Virus record (IMG/VR): IMGVR_UViG_3300036853_000072
Span: 1 to 22,899 of that record
Reading direction: 5' to 3' (one strand)
DNA from: a virus
Length of the DNA: 22,899 nt
The notes under the pieces are model-generated. The model did not search any database. It saw nothing but the letters and a program-made list of their open reading frames with translations, and was not told the origin of the DNA. The position numbers and the translations under genes are program-made. Shown here in pieces: positions 6,231 to 14,765 of this stretch (positions within the stretch are counted from its first letter, which is position 1; each line of letters starts with the position of its first letter).

Positions 6231-8485
6231 GAGCCGAGACCTCCGTTCGTTCCGCCGCTACGCCGTCGTAATTTCTGCCGGATGGCGGACACTACCGCCG
6301 AGCCTATCCGTGCAGACTGGAAAATGCGAGGATGCGTCCCGTCCCCGCTGGTCTGCGTTCCGCCCGCCACCGGTGTCGTCATTCCGAGCGAGAGCGGAAC
6401 CCCCAGATCAATCAGGAAGGCGCGGTTGTCAGGCGTCGCCGCCTGATACGCAGCAAATCCGGAGGCAATCGCACTGGTTTTATACTGACCGACCGGGTAT
6501 ATCACAAAAATGTAGGAGAGCGGAGCCGCTGCCCGCACCGCTGCCAGCCATGCTGTGACTGTCGCCGTTACCACATTGTCAGCGATAGGCGTCAGACCGT
6601 CGTTCGTGCCGTGTATGGAAACGATGTAGTCGGGCGCGGGTGAGAGAAGCCCGCCGACAAGCCGGGTCACGCCATTCCAAAATCTATTCCAGGCCGACGA
6701 TGCGGGCGTGGTAGTATCGTACAGCATCGGCACGTTCCCCTGCCCCGCCTTCGCGTACCCCTGCCCGCCATAACAGAGCGACGCGTATTCCGCATCCAGG
6801 CCTACCGCAATGGCCGGTACGGCACACTGCGTTGCATCGCTTAAAACTGTGTTTCCGGTCACCCCGAACGTAGTTCCCTCTCCAATCGAGTCCCAAAACA
6901 CAAGCAGGCGCTTCGGGCGCAGCGTCGGCGCAGAGAAAACGCCGTTCGCCGTCAGGCTATTGATGACAACCAAATTCACAGGGGTTGTCCAGCGATCTAT
7001 CGTGCTGTTAGTCGAAAGTATGGCTATCTCCAGTGTGTGCGAACCCGCCGCCAGCGTATTCGACAGAACAATCGAGGTGTCGGTACTCAGCAGTTGTCTG
7101 TCAACAATCGCGCCGCTGTCGAAGCAGTACCTTAACGTTGGATAACTGCCCGCCGCCACCGACGCCGCCACCAACGCCGACACATCCACTGCCATGCTCA
7201 CAATCGTACCAGTCACGACGGTTTTGAGCGGGTTCCCCGGCGCGTTGCACTTAGCAGAGGCCGATCCTGTCAGCAGCCAACTCAAGCCCGCGATACTGAA
7301 AAACAAAGCCGGATTGTCCGGCGTCACCGTCTGATTGACCGATAAGATTGCCGTTGCCGTGCTGCCGGTATCGGTCACAGTCGTTATCTTGCCGACTGCA
7401 CCGCCTGTGACCGTGATCGTCGCCGAGGTTGCGCTGGTGACGTTCTGTGCCGTGATCGTTGCGCCTGCCGAGACAGTAAAGGGGCTTCCGGTGAAGTTCG
7501 TTCCTACCCCCGTGATCGTAATGACATTCCCAGAGGTGGCATTAACGACCGCGTTAGGGGAAAGCGTGATCGTCGGCGTCAGCAGGGGAATGTAGGCTTT
7601 CGCGCCTGTATTGGCATCTACCAGCACAAGGCTCTGAACCGTCGTCCCTGGCGTCAGCGCGATGGTGGCATGGGTGTCGTCCGTGACCGTGATTGTGCCC
7701 AGCGTCTCATTCGCCATCGTGAATTTGGGCGACGCACCTCCCGTAAATGTCGTGCCCGTCCCCACGACGGTGATCGTCTGTGCACCGAGCAGAGTCGAGA
7801 GCGACGCCACGCCCCCCGACGTCGCCGTCATCGAGGCCGCATTATCATAGTAAGTCGTCACGCTGGCAACGTGATTCGGAGTGTTTGTGCCTGTGTAGTC
7901 CGCCACGAATCCGCATCTGCCCGACACCTGCATCGCGGCAGTAGTGTCCGTGCGGGTGTTAGTGATTAGCGATCCGCCATCTGTGATGTTTTGGATGGTG
8001 GCAACAAGTGTCGTCGTGCCGGAACCGGTTGCCGATAGGGTGAACTCCCAGTCCTTGCCGATGGTCGCCGTGACCGCAGCGGTTCCTAGGCTCGTTAAGA
8101 CACCCGCAACACACTTATAGATCGTGATCGAACCGGCACTGCTGGAAAAGTTAGCCATATAGCAGTTATTGGAAACTGCTCCATCCGCGCCGTCCCCACG
8201 CACGATCAGGTAATAATCGTTGTTAGTGGTGAAGTCCGTACCGGTACGCAACACAATCTTAGTGTGAAGGGCATTCTCGACTGCGGGGCGCATGATCTGG
8301 TAAACGATATGGCGGCTTCCCACTGTCGCCACCGAGCTCAGTAGTTTGTTACCGCTGATCTTGTAGGCTGTTCCGGCCTGGTCTATCCAGTTGTTGCCAG
8401 CGCCCGACGTGGAGAAAGCTGACGCCCCGTAAGAGGTGTCAGGGCGCGTGAAGTTGTCGGTAACTAGGGGTTGCCAGGTTGCCAT
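6227..8485 (-). CDS. Multidomain virion fibre protein with C-terminal SGNH/GDSL esterase domain
   Basis: This 752-aa protein has four parts. Residues 1-215 form a beta-sandwich, probably LamG/concanavalin-like. Residues 225-385 hold two Ig/IPT-like repeats marked by ITVVGTGTTFTGG and ITITGVGTNFTGS. Residues 390-520 are another beta region. The C-terminal hydrolase spans about 525-740 and carries SGNH blocks: block I is WDSIGEG with Ser533, then YGGQGY near 572-577, HGTNDG with Asn628, and SGDGTHP with Asp715 and His718. The first Gly of the classical GDS block is Trp. SGNH domains in phage deacetylate host surface glycans. ATG 8485 has SD AAGG 7 nt upstream. It has no signal peptide, as expected for a virion protein. 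Confidence 0.78.
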   Translation of the reverse strand: MATWQPLVTDNFTRPDTSYGASAFSTSGAGNNWIDQAGTAYKISGNKLLSSVATVGSRHIVYQIMRPAVENALHTKIVLRTGTDFTTNNDYYLIVRGDGADGAVSNNCYMANFSSSAGSITIYKCVAGVLTSLGTAAVTATIGKDWEFTLSATGSGTTTLVATIQNITDGGSLITNTRTDTTAAMQVSGRCGFVADYTGTNTPNHVASVTTYYDNAASMTATSGGVASLSTLLGAQTITVVGTGTTFTGGASPKFTMANETLGTITVTDDTHATIALTPGTTVQSLVLVDANTGAKAYIPLLTPTITLSPNAVVNATSGNVITITGVGTNFTGSPFTVSAGATITAQNVTSATSATITVTGGAVGKITTVTDTGSTATAILSVNQTVTPDNPALFFSIAGLSWLLTGSASAKCNAPGNPLKTVVTGTIVSMAVDVSALVAASVAAGSYPTLRYCFDSGAIVDRQLLSTDTSIVLSNTLAAGSHTLEIAILSTNSTIDRWTTPVNLVVINSLTANGVFSAPTLRPKRLLVFWDSIGEGTTFGVTGNTVLSDATQCAVPAIAVGLDAEYASLCYGGQGYAKAGQGNVPMLYDTTTPASSAWNRFWNGVTRLVGGLLSPAPDYIVSIHGTNDGLTPIADNVVTATVTAWLAAVRAAAPLSYIFVIYPVGQYKTSAIASGFAAYQAATPDNRAFLIDLGVPLSLGMTTPVAGGTQTSGDGTHPRIFQSARIGSAVVSAIRQKLRRRSGGTNGGLGS

Positions 8486-8502
8486 TCCGTTGCCTTATCC
8501 GC

Positions 8503-9051
8503 CTACGCGCTATCTGCCTCGGACGTGTTCGCCTTCGGTTGCTGCGGGGTAGGCTCCGCTGCATTCGGCAGGTGCTCCGCAGGCGGCGGGGGAGCCGGGT
8601 GCGCGGCTTTCTTATTGGCGTCCGCCTGCGCTTTCGCCAGAGCTGCGGCTTCCCGAATGGTTTTGGCCTGCTCGGTGATGGTTTTGCGCTGCGCCTCGTT
8701 CTCCTGCTGCCATTTCGCCGCCGCGTCTTCGAGTTTGATGACCTCCGCTTCCAAATCCGCGATGCGTTTCTCCTGCGCGGAAATCAGCGTCTTGGCCCCC
8801 TCGAACGCAGTTTCGGCCTCCGTCAGGGGCTTCTCTGGGATCGTCGTCGCGCCGTTATCCTTCAGGCCGATCTCCCGCGCCAGCGAGAGGGGAATGCGCC
8901 GTCCGGCTGCGCCCAGCACGAACGCGCCGCGCGGATCGCCCGCTTTCACGGCATAGCCATCGGCAGAAACGTGGAGCTCTTCGGAGAGCGTATACATCTG
9001 CGGCTCTTGTGCGTCCACGCGCCCCAGTATTTCATCTCTGGTGAGTGCCAT
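8503..9051 (-). CDS. Coiled-coil structural protein of unknown function
   Basis: This 182-aa protein starts at ATG 9051 (SD AAAGGAAATCC), just after the stop of the 67-aa gene. Residues 1-90 are globular (MALTRDEILGRVDAQEP, then RGAFVLGAAGRRIPLSLA). Residues 95-165 form a long coiled coil (LISAQEKRIADLEAEVIKLE and on), and the tail is Pro/Ala/Glu-rich (HPAPPPPAEHLP). It could be a minor head protein or an assembly factor. A longer frame upstream was rejected because it would cover the neighbouring gene in another frame. Confidence 0.6.
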   Translation of the reverse strand: MALTRDEILGRVDAQEPQMYTLSEELHVSADGYAVKAGDPRGAFVLGAAGRRIPLSLAREIGLKDNGATTIPEKPLTEAETAFEGAKTLISAQEKRIADLEAEVIKLEDAAAKWQQENEAQRKTITEQAKTIREAAALAKAQADANKKAAHPAPPPPAEHLPNAAEPTPQQPKANTSEADSA

Positions 9052-9052
9052 T

Positions 9053-9256
9053 TCAGGATTTCCTTTCTTGCTTTGCAAGGGCTTCCTTGTAGAACTGGAC
9101 TTCGCATTCCAACTCCCGAATGCGTGCCAGCAGGAGATCTCGCGCTTGTGACGCCTCGCGCATGGTCTCGCCCGGCTTCCGCAAGTCAAGGAGGTACATC
9201 GGCTCCCCGCCTTGTTTGTTCGGGTTGTCTATCAGGCCATACTCGGCGATTTCCAT
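9053..9256 (-). CDS. Small coiled-coil protein, unknown function
   Basis: This 67-aa protein begins MEIAEYGLIDNPNKQGGEP and ends in a charged helix (LLLARIRELECEVQFYKEAL). It is preceded by AAGGATCGCC and lies 22 nt after the decoration protein stop. The next ATG follows its stop by one base. No family is recognised. Its place in the head operon suggests a small structural or assembly role. Confidence 0.5.
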   Translation of the reverse strand: MEIAEYGLIDNPNKQGGEPMYLLDLRKPGETMREASQARDLLLARIRELECEVQFYKEALAKQERKS

Positions 9257-9278
9257 AGCGAGGCGATCCTTATTATCC

Positions 9279-9851
9279 TCAACTCTGGTAGAAGTCGAGA
9301 ATCACATCATTGCCGTTGAGCGCGGAGTTCAGGGTTGCAGTATTGCTCTCCAGCACGGTGGAACTAACAGCAACAGTCGGCGCCGTGCCCTCTTTCGTGC
9401 CGTTGAGGTAAGCGGCAATCACGCTGTTTCGAGAGAGCCGCGCCGGAAGTCCGATCTTCGCGCCGTACCCGATGGCCGTCGTGGCGCCGGTTCCGTCGTG
9501 TGCCGGAATGGTGATCGAGGTAATGGACGCGAACGCCTTACTGCCGGTCACGATGCCCGCCGTATCCACCGTGAAAGCCGGAAGCGTCTCGGTAATGACC
9601 GCGCCTTCCGCGTTCGTTCCCGTGATGACGACCTGAATGGCCTTGATGTCGGTATTGGTTCCGCCTGCGGTCGCCGTGACGTTGCGCGGGGATGTCGGCT
9701 GCGTGATGCCCGTCGTGATCGTCTGCGGCGCGCCATTATCGGTCACGGCGGCATGTGCCATCGCGGCTGTTCCGAGCGCAATGGCGGACACCAGATAACT
9801 CCAGATGTCGCCGGGCAGGTTGAGTACGCCTTTGGGTCTAGTGATGCTCAT
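9279..9851 (-). CDS. Probable capsid decoration protein
   Basis: This is a 190-aa beta-rich protein placed directly after the major capsid gene. It carries a pattern frequent in phage genes at this position: ITQPTSPRNVTATAGGTNTD, then VVITGTNAEGAVITETLPAF, then GAKIGLPARLSRNSVI, then NGNDVILDFYQ. Proteins of this kind are thought to bind the capsid surface. Two ATGs lie in tandem at 9854 and 9851; the second has the better spacing to GGAGG. An Ala-rich hydrophobic segment near residues 20-35 (LVSAIALGTAAMAHAAV) could be mistaken for a signal peptide but is more likely part of the fold. Confidence 0.6.
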   Translation of the reverse strand: MSITRPKGVLNLPGDIWSYLVSAIALGTAAMAHAAVTDNGAPQTITTGITQPTSPRNVTATAGGTNTDIKAIQVVITGTNAEGAVITETLPAFTVDTAGIVTGSKAFASITSITIPAHDGTGATTAIGYGAKIGLPARLSRNSVIAAYLNGTKEGTAPTVAVSSTVLESNTATLNSALNGNDVILDFYQS

Positions 9852-9871
9852 CATTCTCCTCCGGGAGTTTC

Positions 9872-9898
9872 AGGAGGGAAGCAAGTTGCCCCCTCCCT
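9872..9898 (-). terminator. Stem-loop after major capsid gene
   Basis: The transcript in the capsid-decoration gap folds as AGG(G)AGGG pairing with CCCTCCT, with an inner GCA/TGC pair. It starts just after the capsid stop codon. There is no U-run, so it is more likely a 3' stabilising or partial-termination element than a true terminator. Confidence 0.3.
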
Positions 9899-9913
9899 AA
9901 ATCGCGACTGCAC

Positions 9914-11179
9914 TCAGATGCCGGTGGTTTTGGCGAACGCGGCTGCCCGATAAATGGCGAGCAGCAGGTATTCCTCTGCCCGCAGCGTCTGTTGGTTGCG
10001 AACAAAGTCGTCGTTGACATAGCCGGCGTCAATCCGCATCTGCAACGCCCGCTGGATTTCGCTATACATTTGGAAATCGCCGGAGAGTGCCGTGCCTTCG
10101 GTTTCGGCGGTGGTGACGATGATGGGTTTGCCCCACAGTCGCTCAGTTCCCGCCTCCGAGGGCGGACCCCACAGGTAGATACCGTCTGCCGTAGTCGTGA
10201 GCCGGATGTCCTGCCAGTCGTTGGGATGGATAACGACGCCAGAAGGCTCCGCAAATCCGGTGAAGCGAATGAGCGTGAACGATTTATAGATCGCATCCGC
10301 CGCCGAGTCTGCCCCCTTCGCCTGCGTTTGAACCCCGGTTTTTGTCAGGAACCCTTGCAGTGCCGGAGGTGTGCCAGAGCCTGTCAGCAACTGAACTTCC
10401 TCTTGCAACATGAGCATGAGCATGAGGCGGTTATCCAGCGTGTTTCGGAGACCAGGCACATACATCAACTGCTCATCCGTAACCGGCAGCGTCGTCGCAA
10501 TCTTCTGCATGTTGACCGTGCGTGCTGTGAAGGCGAGTGCCGACTCCGGCTTCACGGCGCCTTCTGTGACCGGCGCAGCATTGTTGGTGAACGTCGTTTC
10601 CTCCATGTAGCTGTAGACCTGAAGGTTCGACTCAGACTGCGGAATAAGGTCGGCCACGACGGGACGGCGCTGGGCGGATAGGACAACGCGCGAAGAACGC
10701 GGGTTTGCGGGTGCGTAGCCTGCCGAGGTGGTCATCAATGTCTTCAAGTCCACGTTGTCGAGAGTGAGCGAGAAATGCGACGACGGAGACGGTCGGAACG
10801 CCTTGAATTCCTCGCTCTCGGTCACGCGCTCGAACAGGCTCTTGACCTGATCCGCGAATCCGAGCGACTGCTTGTCCACCTCTTCGCGCGACGGCGGCGC
10901 GATGCGGGGATGGATCGCCTTCATTTCTTCGAGTTCGAGGGCGTTCTTGGTCGCCGCAATCACCATTTCGCGCTTCTGCTCGTAGGTTTTGCTCAACTCG
11001 TTCAGCGCGTCGTTGTGATTGTGGAAAACTTCCAAGACCGGGCCGGTGAGGGCTTTGAGTCCGCCCTGTTTGTCAATCCAGGTCTTGAATTCTTCGCGCT
11101 TGGTCGTCAGCGCGACGGTATCGTTGACCATCTCCTGCGCGACTCGGCTTTCGAGTTTTGCCAGTGTTTCGGGTTTCAT
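9914..11179 (-). CDS. Major capsid protein, HK97 fold
   Basis: This 421-aa protein has the two-part layout of HK97-type capsid proteins. Residues 1-130 form a helical delta/scaffold region (TKREEFKTWIDKQGG, NELSKTYEQKREMVIAATKN) that would be removed by the protease. A mature part follows from about residue 140. Visible marks are ETTFTNNAAPVTEGAVKPES for the E-loop/P-domain region, VTDEQLMYVPGLRNTLDNRL for the spine helix, LLTGSGTPPALQGFLT, and GVVIHPNDWQDIRL. The start overlaps the protease stop as ATGA. Whether cross-linking occurs cannot be told. Confidence 0.93.
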   Translation of the reverse strand: MKPETLAKLESRVAQEMVNDTVALTTKREEFKTWIDKQGGLKALTGPVLEVFHNHNDALNELSKTYEQKREMVIAATKNALELEEMKAIHPRIAPPSREEVDKQSLGFADQVKSLFERVTESEEFKAFRPSPSSHFSLTLDNVDLKTLMTTSAGYAPANPRSSRVVLSAQRRPVVADLIPQSESNLQVYSYMEETTFTNNAAPVTEGAVKPESALAFTARTVNMQKIATTLPVTDEQLMYVPGLRNTLDNRLMLMLMLQEEVQLLTGSGTPPALQGFLTKTGVQTQAKGADSAADAIYKSFTLIRFTGFAEPSGVVIHPNDWQDIRLTTTADGIYLWGPPSEAGTERLWGKPIIVTTAETEGTALSGDFQMYSEIQRALQMRIDAGYVNDDFVRNQQTLRAEEYLLLAIYRAAAFAKTTGI

Positions 11180-12174
11180 ACGGGAACTCCTTGCAGAGCG
11201 CAGGTCAGCCGCGCCTCTGTCTGCACGTAGGCTTGTAGTGCCGCATCGAGCGCGGCAGTGTCTGTTTGCCTGTCAGAGTCCCTCCGACCAAAGGCTTTGT
11301 ATCCGCTTGCCGTGATTGCCAGCGCCTGCGATTTCGAGAATCCTGCCTCCCGCAAGAAGCTCTCGAAGTCACGCTCAGTGGCAATCAACGTTTTAGTACT
11401 ACCGTCCGAGAGAGGCTTGTACGAAACAATCCTCTGCACTTTCGACGGCTCTCCGAACGTGGCAGTCAGGCCGTCGAGGACGTAGGTCGCTTCGTAGCAG
11501 CCGTCATCCTGACACCAGACCACCGTTTTGTCATACACGTCCTGAATCCAGGCGTAGAAATATTCATTTTCCTGCAAGCCCTCTTTAAGTTTGGTCATGA
11601 GGGCGCGTTGGAGGATTTCGCGCTTATTGTCCGTGGACAGCCCCGACGATTTACGCTCACTCTGGTAGGCTTGCAGGCTCTTGACGCAAGCCAGGGTACG
11701 CGGCTCCGCAGGTTCTGGCGTGAGCGAAGCGTCGAGTCCCAGAGGCCAGGTCAAAATCTTGTTCGCGCCATTGTCCTGCTCTTCACGGTCGACCAGATGC
11801 CCCGGAACACCCGAACTCCAACCCAGTTTGCCCTTCTTGGACATGCTGTAGAGATCGTCTACATACTGCTCGTACTTGTCGCGCCGGGCGAGCTGCGCCT
11901 CGATCCAGGTTCCAGCAGCCTTCGTCTCCAGGGTTCCATGTCCGAGTTTCGTCTTACCAATGGCCGCATCCAGCCCGTGATCGTACAGCACTCGGCTCTT
12001 CGTGGAGAATTCGAGGTCAAAGTCGGTCTCCGGCGTGAAGAAGTCGCGCTTCTGGGAGAGGTCGGTATTGTCTTTGTCGCCAAAAAGGACGAGGTAGCCC
12101 TTGAACTCCACGAGCTCTTTGGAGACTTCCCGCGCCTTGACTTCGCCGCCGAACATGATGAGCGTATCGTCCAT
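11176..12174 (-). CDS. Prohead protease, HK97/U35-like, with long C-terminal extension
   Basis: Residues 1-165 form the protease: LVLFGDKDN, the catalytic-type His66 in VLYDHG, and Ser120/Ser121 in LGWSSGVPGH, followed by LTWPLGLDASLTPEPAEP. It matures the capsid by cutting the scaffold part of the major capsid protein. At 332 aa it is longer than a typical phage prohead protease. The extra C-terminal part has LIATERDFESFLREAGFSKS, a helical domain often found at the end of such proteases. ATG 12174 has SD GAGGGAGAG upstream. The next gene is the capsid protein with a 4-nt overlap. Confidence 0.85.
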   Translation of the reverse strand: MDDTLIMFGGEVKAREVSKELVEFKGYLVLFGDKDNTDLSQKRDFFTPETDFDLEFSTKSRVLYDHGLDAAIGKTKLGHGTLETKAAGTWIEAQLARRDKYEQYVDDLYSMSKKGKLGWSSGVPGHLVDREEQDNGANKILTWPLGLDASLTPEPAEPRTLACVKSLQAYQSERKSSGLSTDNKREILQRALMTKLKEGLQENEYFYAWIQDVYDKTVVWCQDDGCYEATYVLDGLTATFGEPSKVQRIVSYKPLSDGSTKTLIATERDFESFLREAGFSKSQALAITASGYKAFGRRDSDRQTDTAALDAALQAYVQTEARLTCALQGVPV

Positions 12175-12203
12175 CTCACTCTCCCTCTGTCAACTATCAA
12201 ACA

Positions 12204-12303
12204 GTGTGTTCGCCTCGGTGGGTCGCGTCCCATGACTTGCGTCTTCGCTTTAACGCTTGCTGATCTTCTTGCATCCTCCGATACTTAATTCAGGCGAACA
12301 CAC
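12204..12303. repeat. 12-bp perfect inverted repeat in the gap between MuF-like and protease genes
   Basis: GTGTGTTCGCCT (12204-12215) and AGGCGAACACAC (12292-12303) are exact inverse copies 76 bp apart. They fill the only sizeable gap (about 130 bp) in the head operon. In the minus-strand transcript they would enclose a short frame (ATG CAA GAA GAT and on, 25 codons). The ATG directly abuts GGAGG, too close for good initiation, so I do not call it a gene. Confidence 0.5.
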
Positions 12304-12308
12304 CTCCA

Positions 12309-13352
12309 TCAATCCTGCGCTTCCAACTGTGCCAATCGCCGCGCCGCCACTGGATCGCCCTGACGCGCATAGTACGCCACCTGGCTGCTCGGAACGCCCT
12401 CGATGGCCGGCTTCTTCCCCGGCCCGCCAATCCCCGGATAGTCCACCAACTCACTGCTCGTATAGCAAAGTCCGTGAGGATGGTCAGAAGGCACATCCTC
12501 CGGCAGATAGACCCCGCTCGGAAGGCCATCACTGCTCCCATTTGCCCACAGATCGCAGATGTCCGCACGCGGATGCGACAGCGATAGGTTCCAGCGCACT
12601 CCCGACAGAAACGGTTTCAGATTGCCCGACTCGTCCATCGTGGAGAGGATGTGCGCCTCCCGATGCGCCGTATTGATCTCCGTCCGCGCAATCCGCATCG
12701 CCTTATAGCGAGGATTGTCTGCCCCGGCTTTCGTGAGGCTCGTCTGCAACCGCGCCGCCAACTCTTTCGCGCTCACCTGCTCGGCCACGCCCTGCACGAT
12801 GGTATCCTGCACGGTCTGCCGGGTCGCCGCGTCCAGGTTGTAGAGTCGGTCGGAGAGCTTCCATCCGTCCGACCAAACTCTGTTTGCAGCGCGTTCGACG
12901 GCATTCTGTGCGACGATCCCGAACTGTACCGAAGCCTGCGTTCCGTCCGAGAGCGTGACCGCGTGGGTCAACTCCGCCGCGAGACGATGATCGTTAGGCG
13001 TCTCCAGCATGCGCGCCGTTTTCGCCTCCCGCTCTGCCGCCGATTGCGCCATCTCCAGCATGGATACGTCGAGCATCTTGCCGTAGTCGGTCGCCAGGTT
13101 CGCCAGCGTGCTATCCAGATGCTGCAACAACTGCCGCAGATACGCCTGACCGATGATGTCTTTCTCCAGCATGTAGGAGGGCAAGGTAGATACCGCCATC
13201 ACCACACTATCAATCGCGTCTCCGTAAACTTTCGAGAGCCTGCGGACGTTCTGTGCGGTCATGGAGAGTTGCCGCGCCCGCTCTTCGCGGAGGAGTTGCC
13301 GGTACTGAGCCGGGATGCTCGGCGCGATCTTCTTGACGGCGCCGGCGGTCAT
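12309..13352 (-). CDS. Phage head morphogenesis protein, MuF/SPP1 gp7-like
   Basis: This 347-aa protein is a minor capsid component linked to the portal. Its N-terminal 180 residues are helical. The C-terminal MuF domain shows AMRIARTEINTAHREA, then RWNLSLSHPRADICDLWA, then DVPSDHPHGLCYTSS, the conserved Arg-Thr-Glu, Cys-Asp and His-Pro-x-Gly-x-Cys pattern. I chose ATG 13352 because it forms an ATGA overlap with the portal stop; the longer frame to 13406 would run inside the portal gene. The last 40 residues are Gly/Pro-rich. Confidence 0.85.
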   Translation of the reverse strand: MTAGAVKKIAPSIPAQYRQLLREERARQLSMTAQNVRRLSKVYGDAIDSVVMAVSTLPSYMLEKDIIGQAYLRQLLQHLDSTLANLATDYGKMLDVSMLEMAQSAAEREAKTARMLETPNDHRLAAELTHAVTLSDGTQASVQFGIVAQNAVERAANRVWSDGWKLSDRLYNLDAATRQTVQDTIVQGVAEQVSAKELAARLQTSLTKAGADNPRYKAMRIARTEINTAHREAHILSTMDESGNLKPFLSGVRWNLSLSHPRADICDLWANGSSDGLPSGVYLPEDVPSDHPHGLCYTSSELVDYPGIGGPGKKPAIEGVPSSQVAYYARQGDPVAARRLAQLEAQD

Positions 13353-14758
13353 GCACTCGCTCCATGCAGCATCAGTTGCAACTCTGCGTCCACCCGCGCT
13401 GACCAATCCACCGGCACATTCTCAAAGTCGGGGTCGTCGTCGAGCAGGCTCTTGAGTGCCTTCTGCGCCTCGTCGAGTTTAGTGGACTGCTTGTCTTTCG
13501 CGGTCAATGTCTCTGCCACGCCCTGTACCGCCACGTCGCGATAGTAGACACCCTTATCCTCCGGCAATACCTTCAATCCCACAATGCTTTTCCAGGTAGC
13601 GCGGTCGTACAGGTTCGCCAGCCAATCCGCCAGTGCCCGCGCATGTAGTTTGTCGAGGTCGGGCTGCAACGGACGGATTTTCGTCACATCGTATTCCAGC
13701 ACGTCGCCCGGCAAATACCCCGGCATTCGCGGCAACAGATCGAAGGCAATCTGACTGGCAATCAAATTCAGGAGTGGACAGCACGTCTCTTCCCAACCCT
13801 GCTGCCGCGCTTCTCCGGCGTTCGCTCTCGTCTTGTCTAGCCGGCTTACCAGGACATGAATGACCGCAGGCGGAACCCCAATGACGGCGCAAATATCGCT
13901 CTCTGGCCTATCCGGGATCGTATCAATCGCCATTTCCTGCGGCGAATTCTTCGGAAACTGCAACTTGATGTCGGCATTGACGGCCATCATGCCGCCGACT
14001 TTATCCCCGCCGTGCTTCTCATGCCACATGCGCGTGAACTCTTTGGGGTCAAAGTCAACCCCGCCGCCTCCGGGCGCATTCGTGGAAGCATTCGTCGCCA
14101 GGCCGCCAATCGCGCCATGATTTCGCATGATGTTCGCGGTGTAGTTCACGACCTGATCGAGCGTATAGCCCTGCCGCTTCAACGCCTTCCAGCCCGACAG
14201 ACCGAGCGCCGGGTCATCCGGATCGAGTCCCATGCGGATGTGGATAACCTGATCGCGCTGCAAAATATCTGGGGTTCCACCGAGACCACTGTACTCATAG
14301 TAATCTATCAGGTTCCACGATCCGGGCAATCGGCGCGGTGTCACATATCTATGTGGCAACCATTTCAGTTCCGCTATCTGTCCTGCCCCATTCGTCTCGA
14401 TACCGATGTAGGCATTCCCGTCCGCCAGCAACGAGAGCAGAACGCCATACATCAGCTCGGCGCCGGAATGGAACGGATTAGGCCGCGTCAGCCGTGTCGC
14501 CAGTGGATGCGCCGGAACGACTTGCATCTCTCCATCCGCGTCCGGTCGCAGAACGCGCGGCGGCGCTTGTGTGACGTTTTTGGCAATCCACAAATAGCAG
14601 GCCAGTGCGGTAGAGTTTCGCCAGAACTCTCCCGTGATCGAGTCCCAGTTGATGGCGCTTCCCACCGTGTAACCGAAGCGGGCGCTCGTGCGCGAGTCGA
14701 AATCGCTGATCCATATCGACTTGATGGCGTGCACGGTTTTTTGCAAGAAGTTCGGCAT
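13349..14758 (-). CDS. Portal protein, HK97 family
   Basis: This 469-aa protein forms the dodecameric ring through which DNA enters the head. The HK97-type marks are present: FWRNSTALACYLWIAKNVTQ, then HPLATRLTRPNPFHSGAEL, then LLADGNAYIGIE, then LKWLPHRYVTP, then QVIHIRMGLDPDD, then SDICAVIGVPPAVI followed by ANAGEARQQGWEET. Length and motif order are normal. The start is 7 nt after the large terminase stop with only a weak SD. The 3' end is coupled to the MuF-like gene. Confidence 0.92.
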   Translation of the reverse strand: MPNFLQKTVHAIKSIWISDFDSRTSARFGYTVGSAINWDSITGEFWRNSTALACYLWIAKNVTQAPPRVLRPDADGEMQVVPAHPLATRLTRPNPFHSGAELMYGVLLSLLADGNAYIGIETNGAGQIAELKWLPHRYVTPRRLPGSWNLIDYYEYSGLGGTPDILQRDQVIHIRMGLDPDDPALGLSGWKALKRQGYTLDQVVNYTANIMRNHGAIGGLATNASTNAPGGGGVDFDPKEFTRMWHEKHGGDKVGGMMAVNADIKLQFPKNSPQEMAIDTIPDRPESDICAVIGVPPAVIHVLVSRLDKTRANAGEARQQGWEETCCPLLNLIASQIAFDLLPRMPGYLPGDVLEYDVTKIRPLQPDLDKLHARALADWLANLYDRATWKSIVGLKVLPEDKGVYYRDVAVQGVAETLTAKDKQSTKLDEAQKALKSLLDDDPDFENVPVDWSARVDAELQLMLHGASA

Positions 14759-14765
14759 TTGTGAA

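Noticed and set aside
11266-12288. Plus-strand 340-codon open frame over the prohead protease
   Set aside because: It lies exactly opposite a clear protease with catalytic motifs and has Arg/Leu-rich composition typical of antisense frames.
12216-12291. 25-codon mini-gene between MuF-like and protease genes
   Set aside because: The GGAGG directly abuts the ATG and the product has no recognisable feature; mentioned only with the inverted repeat.
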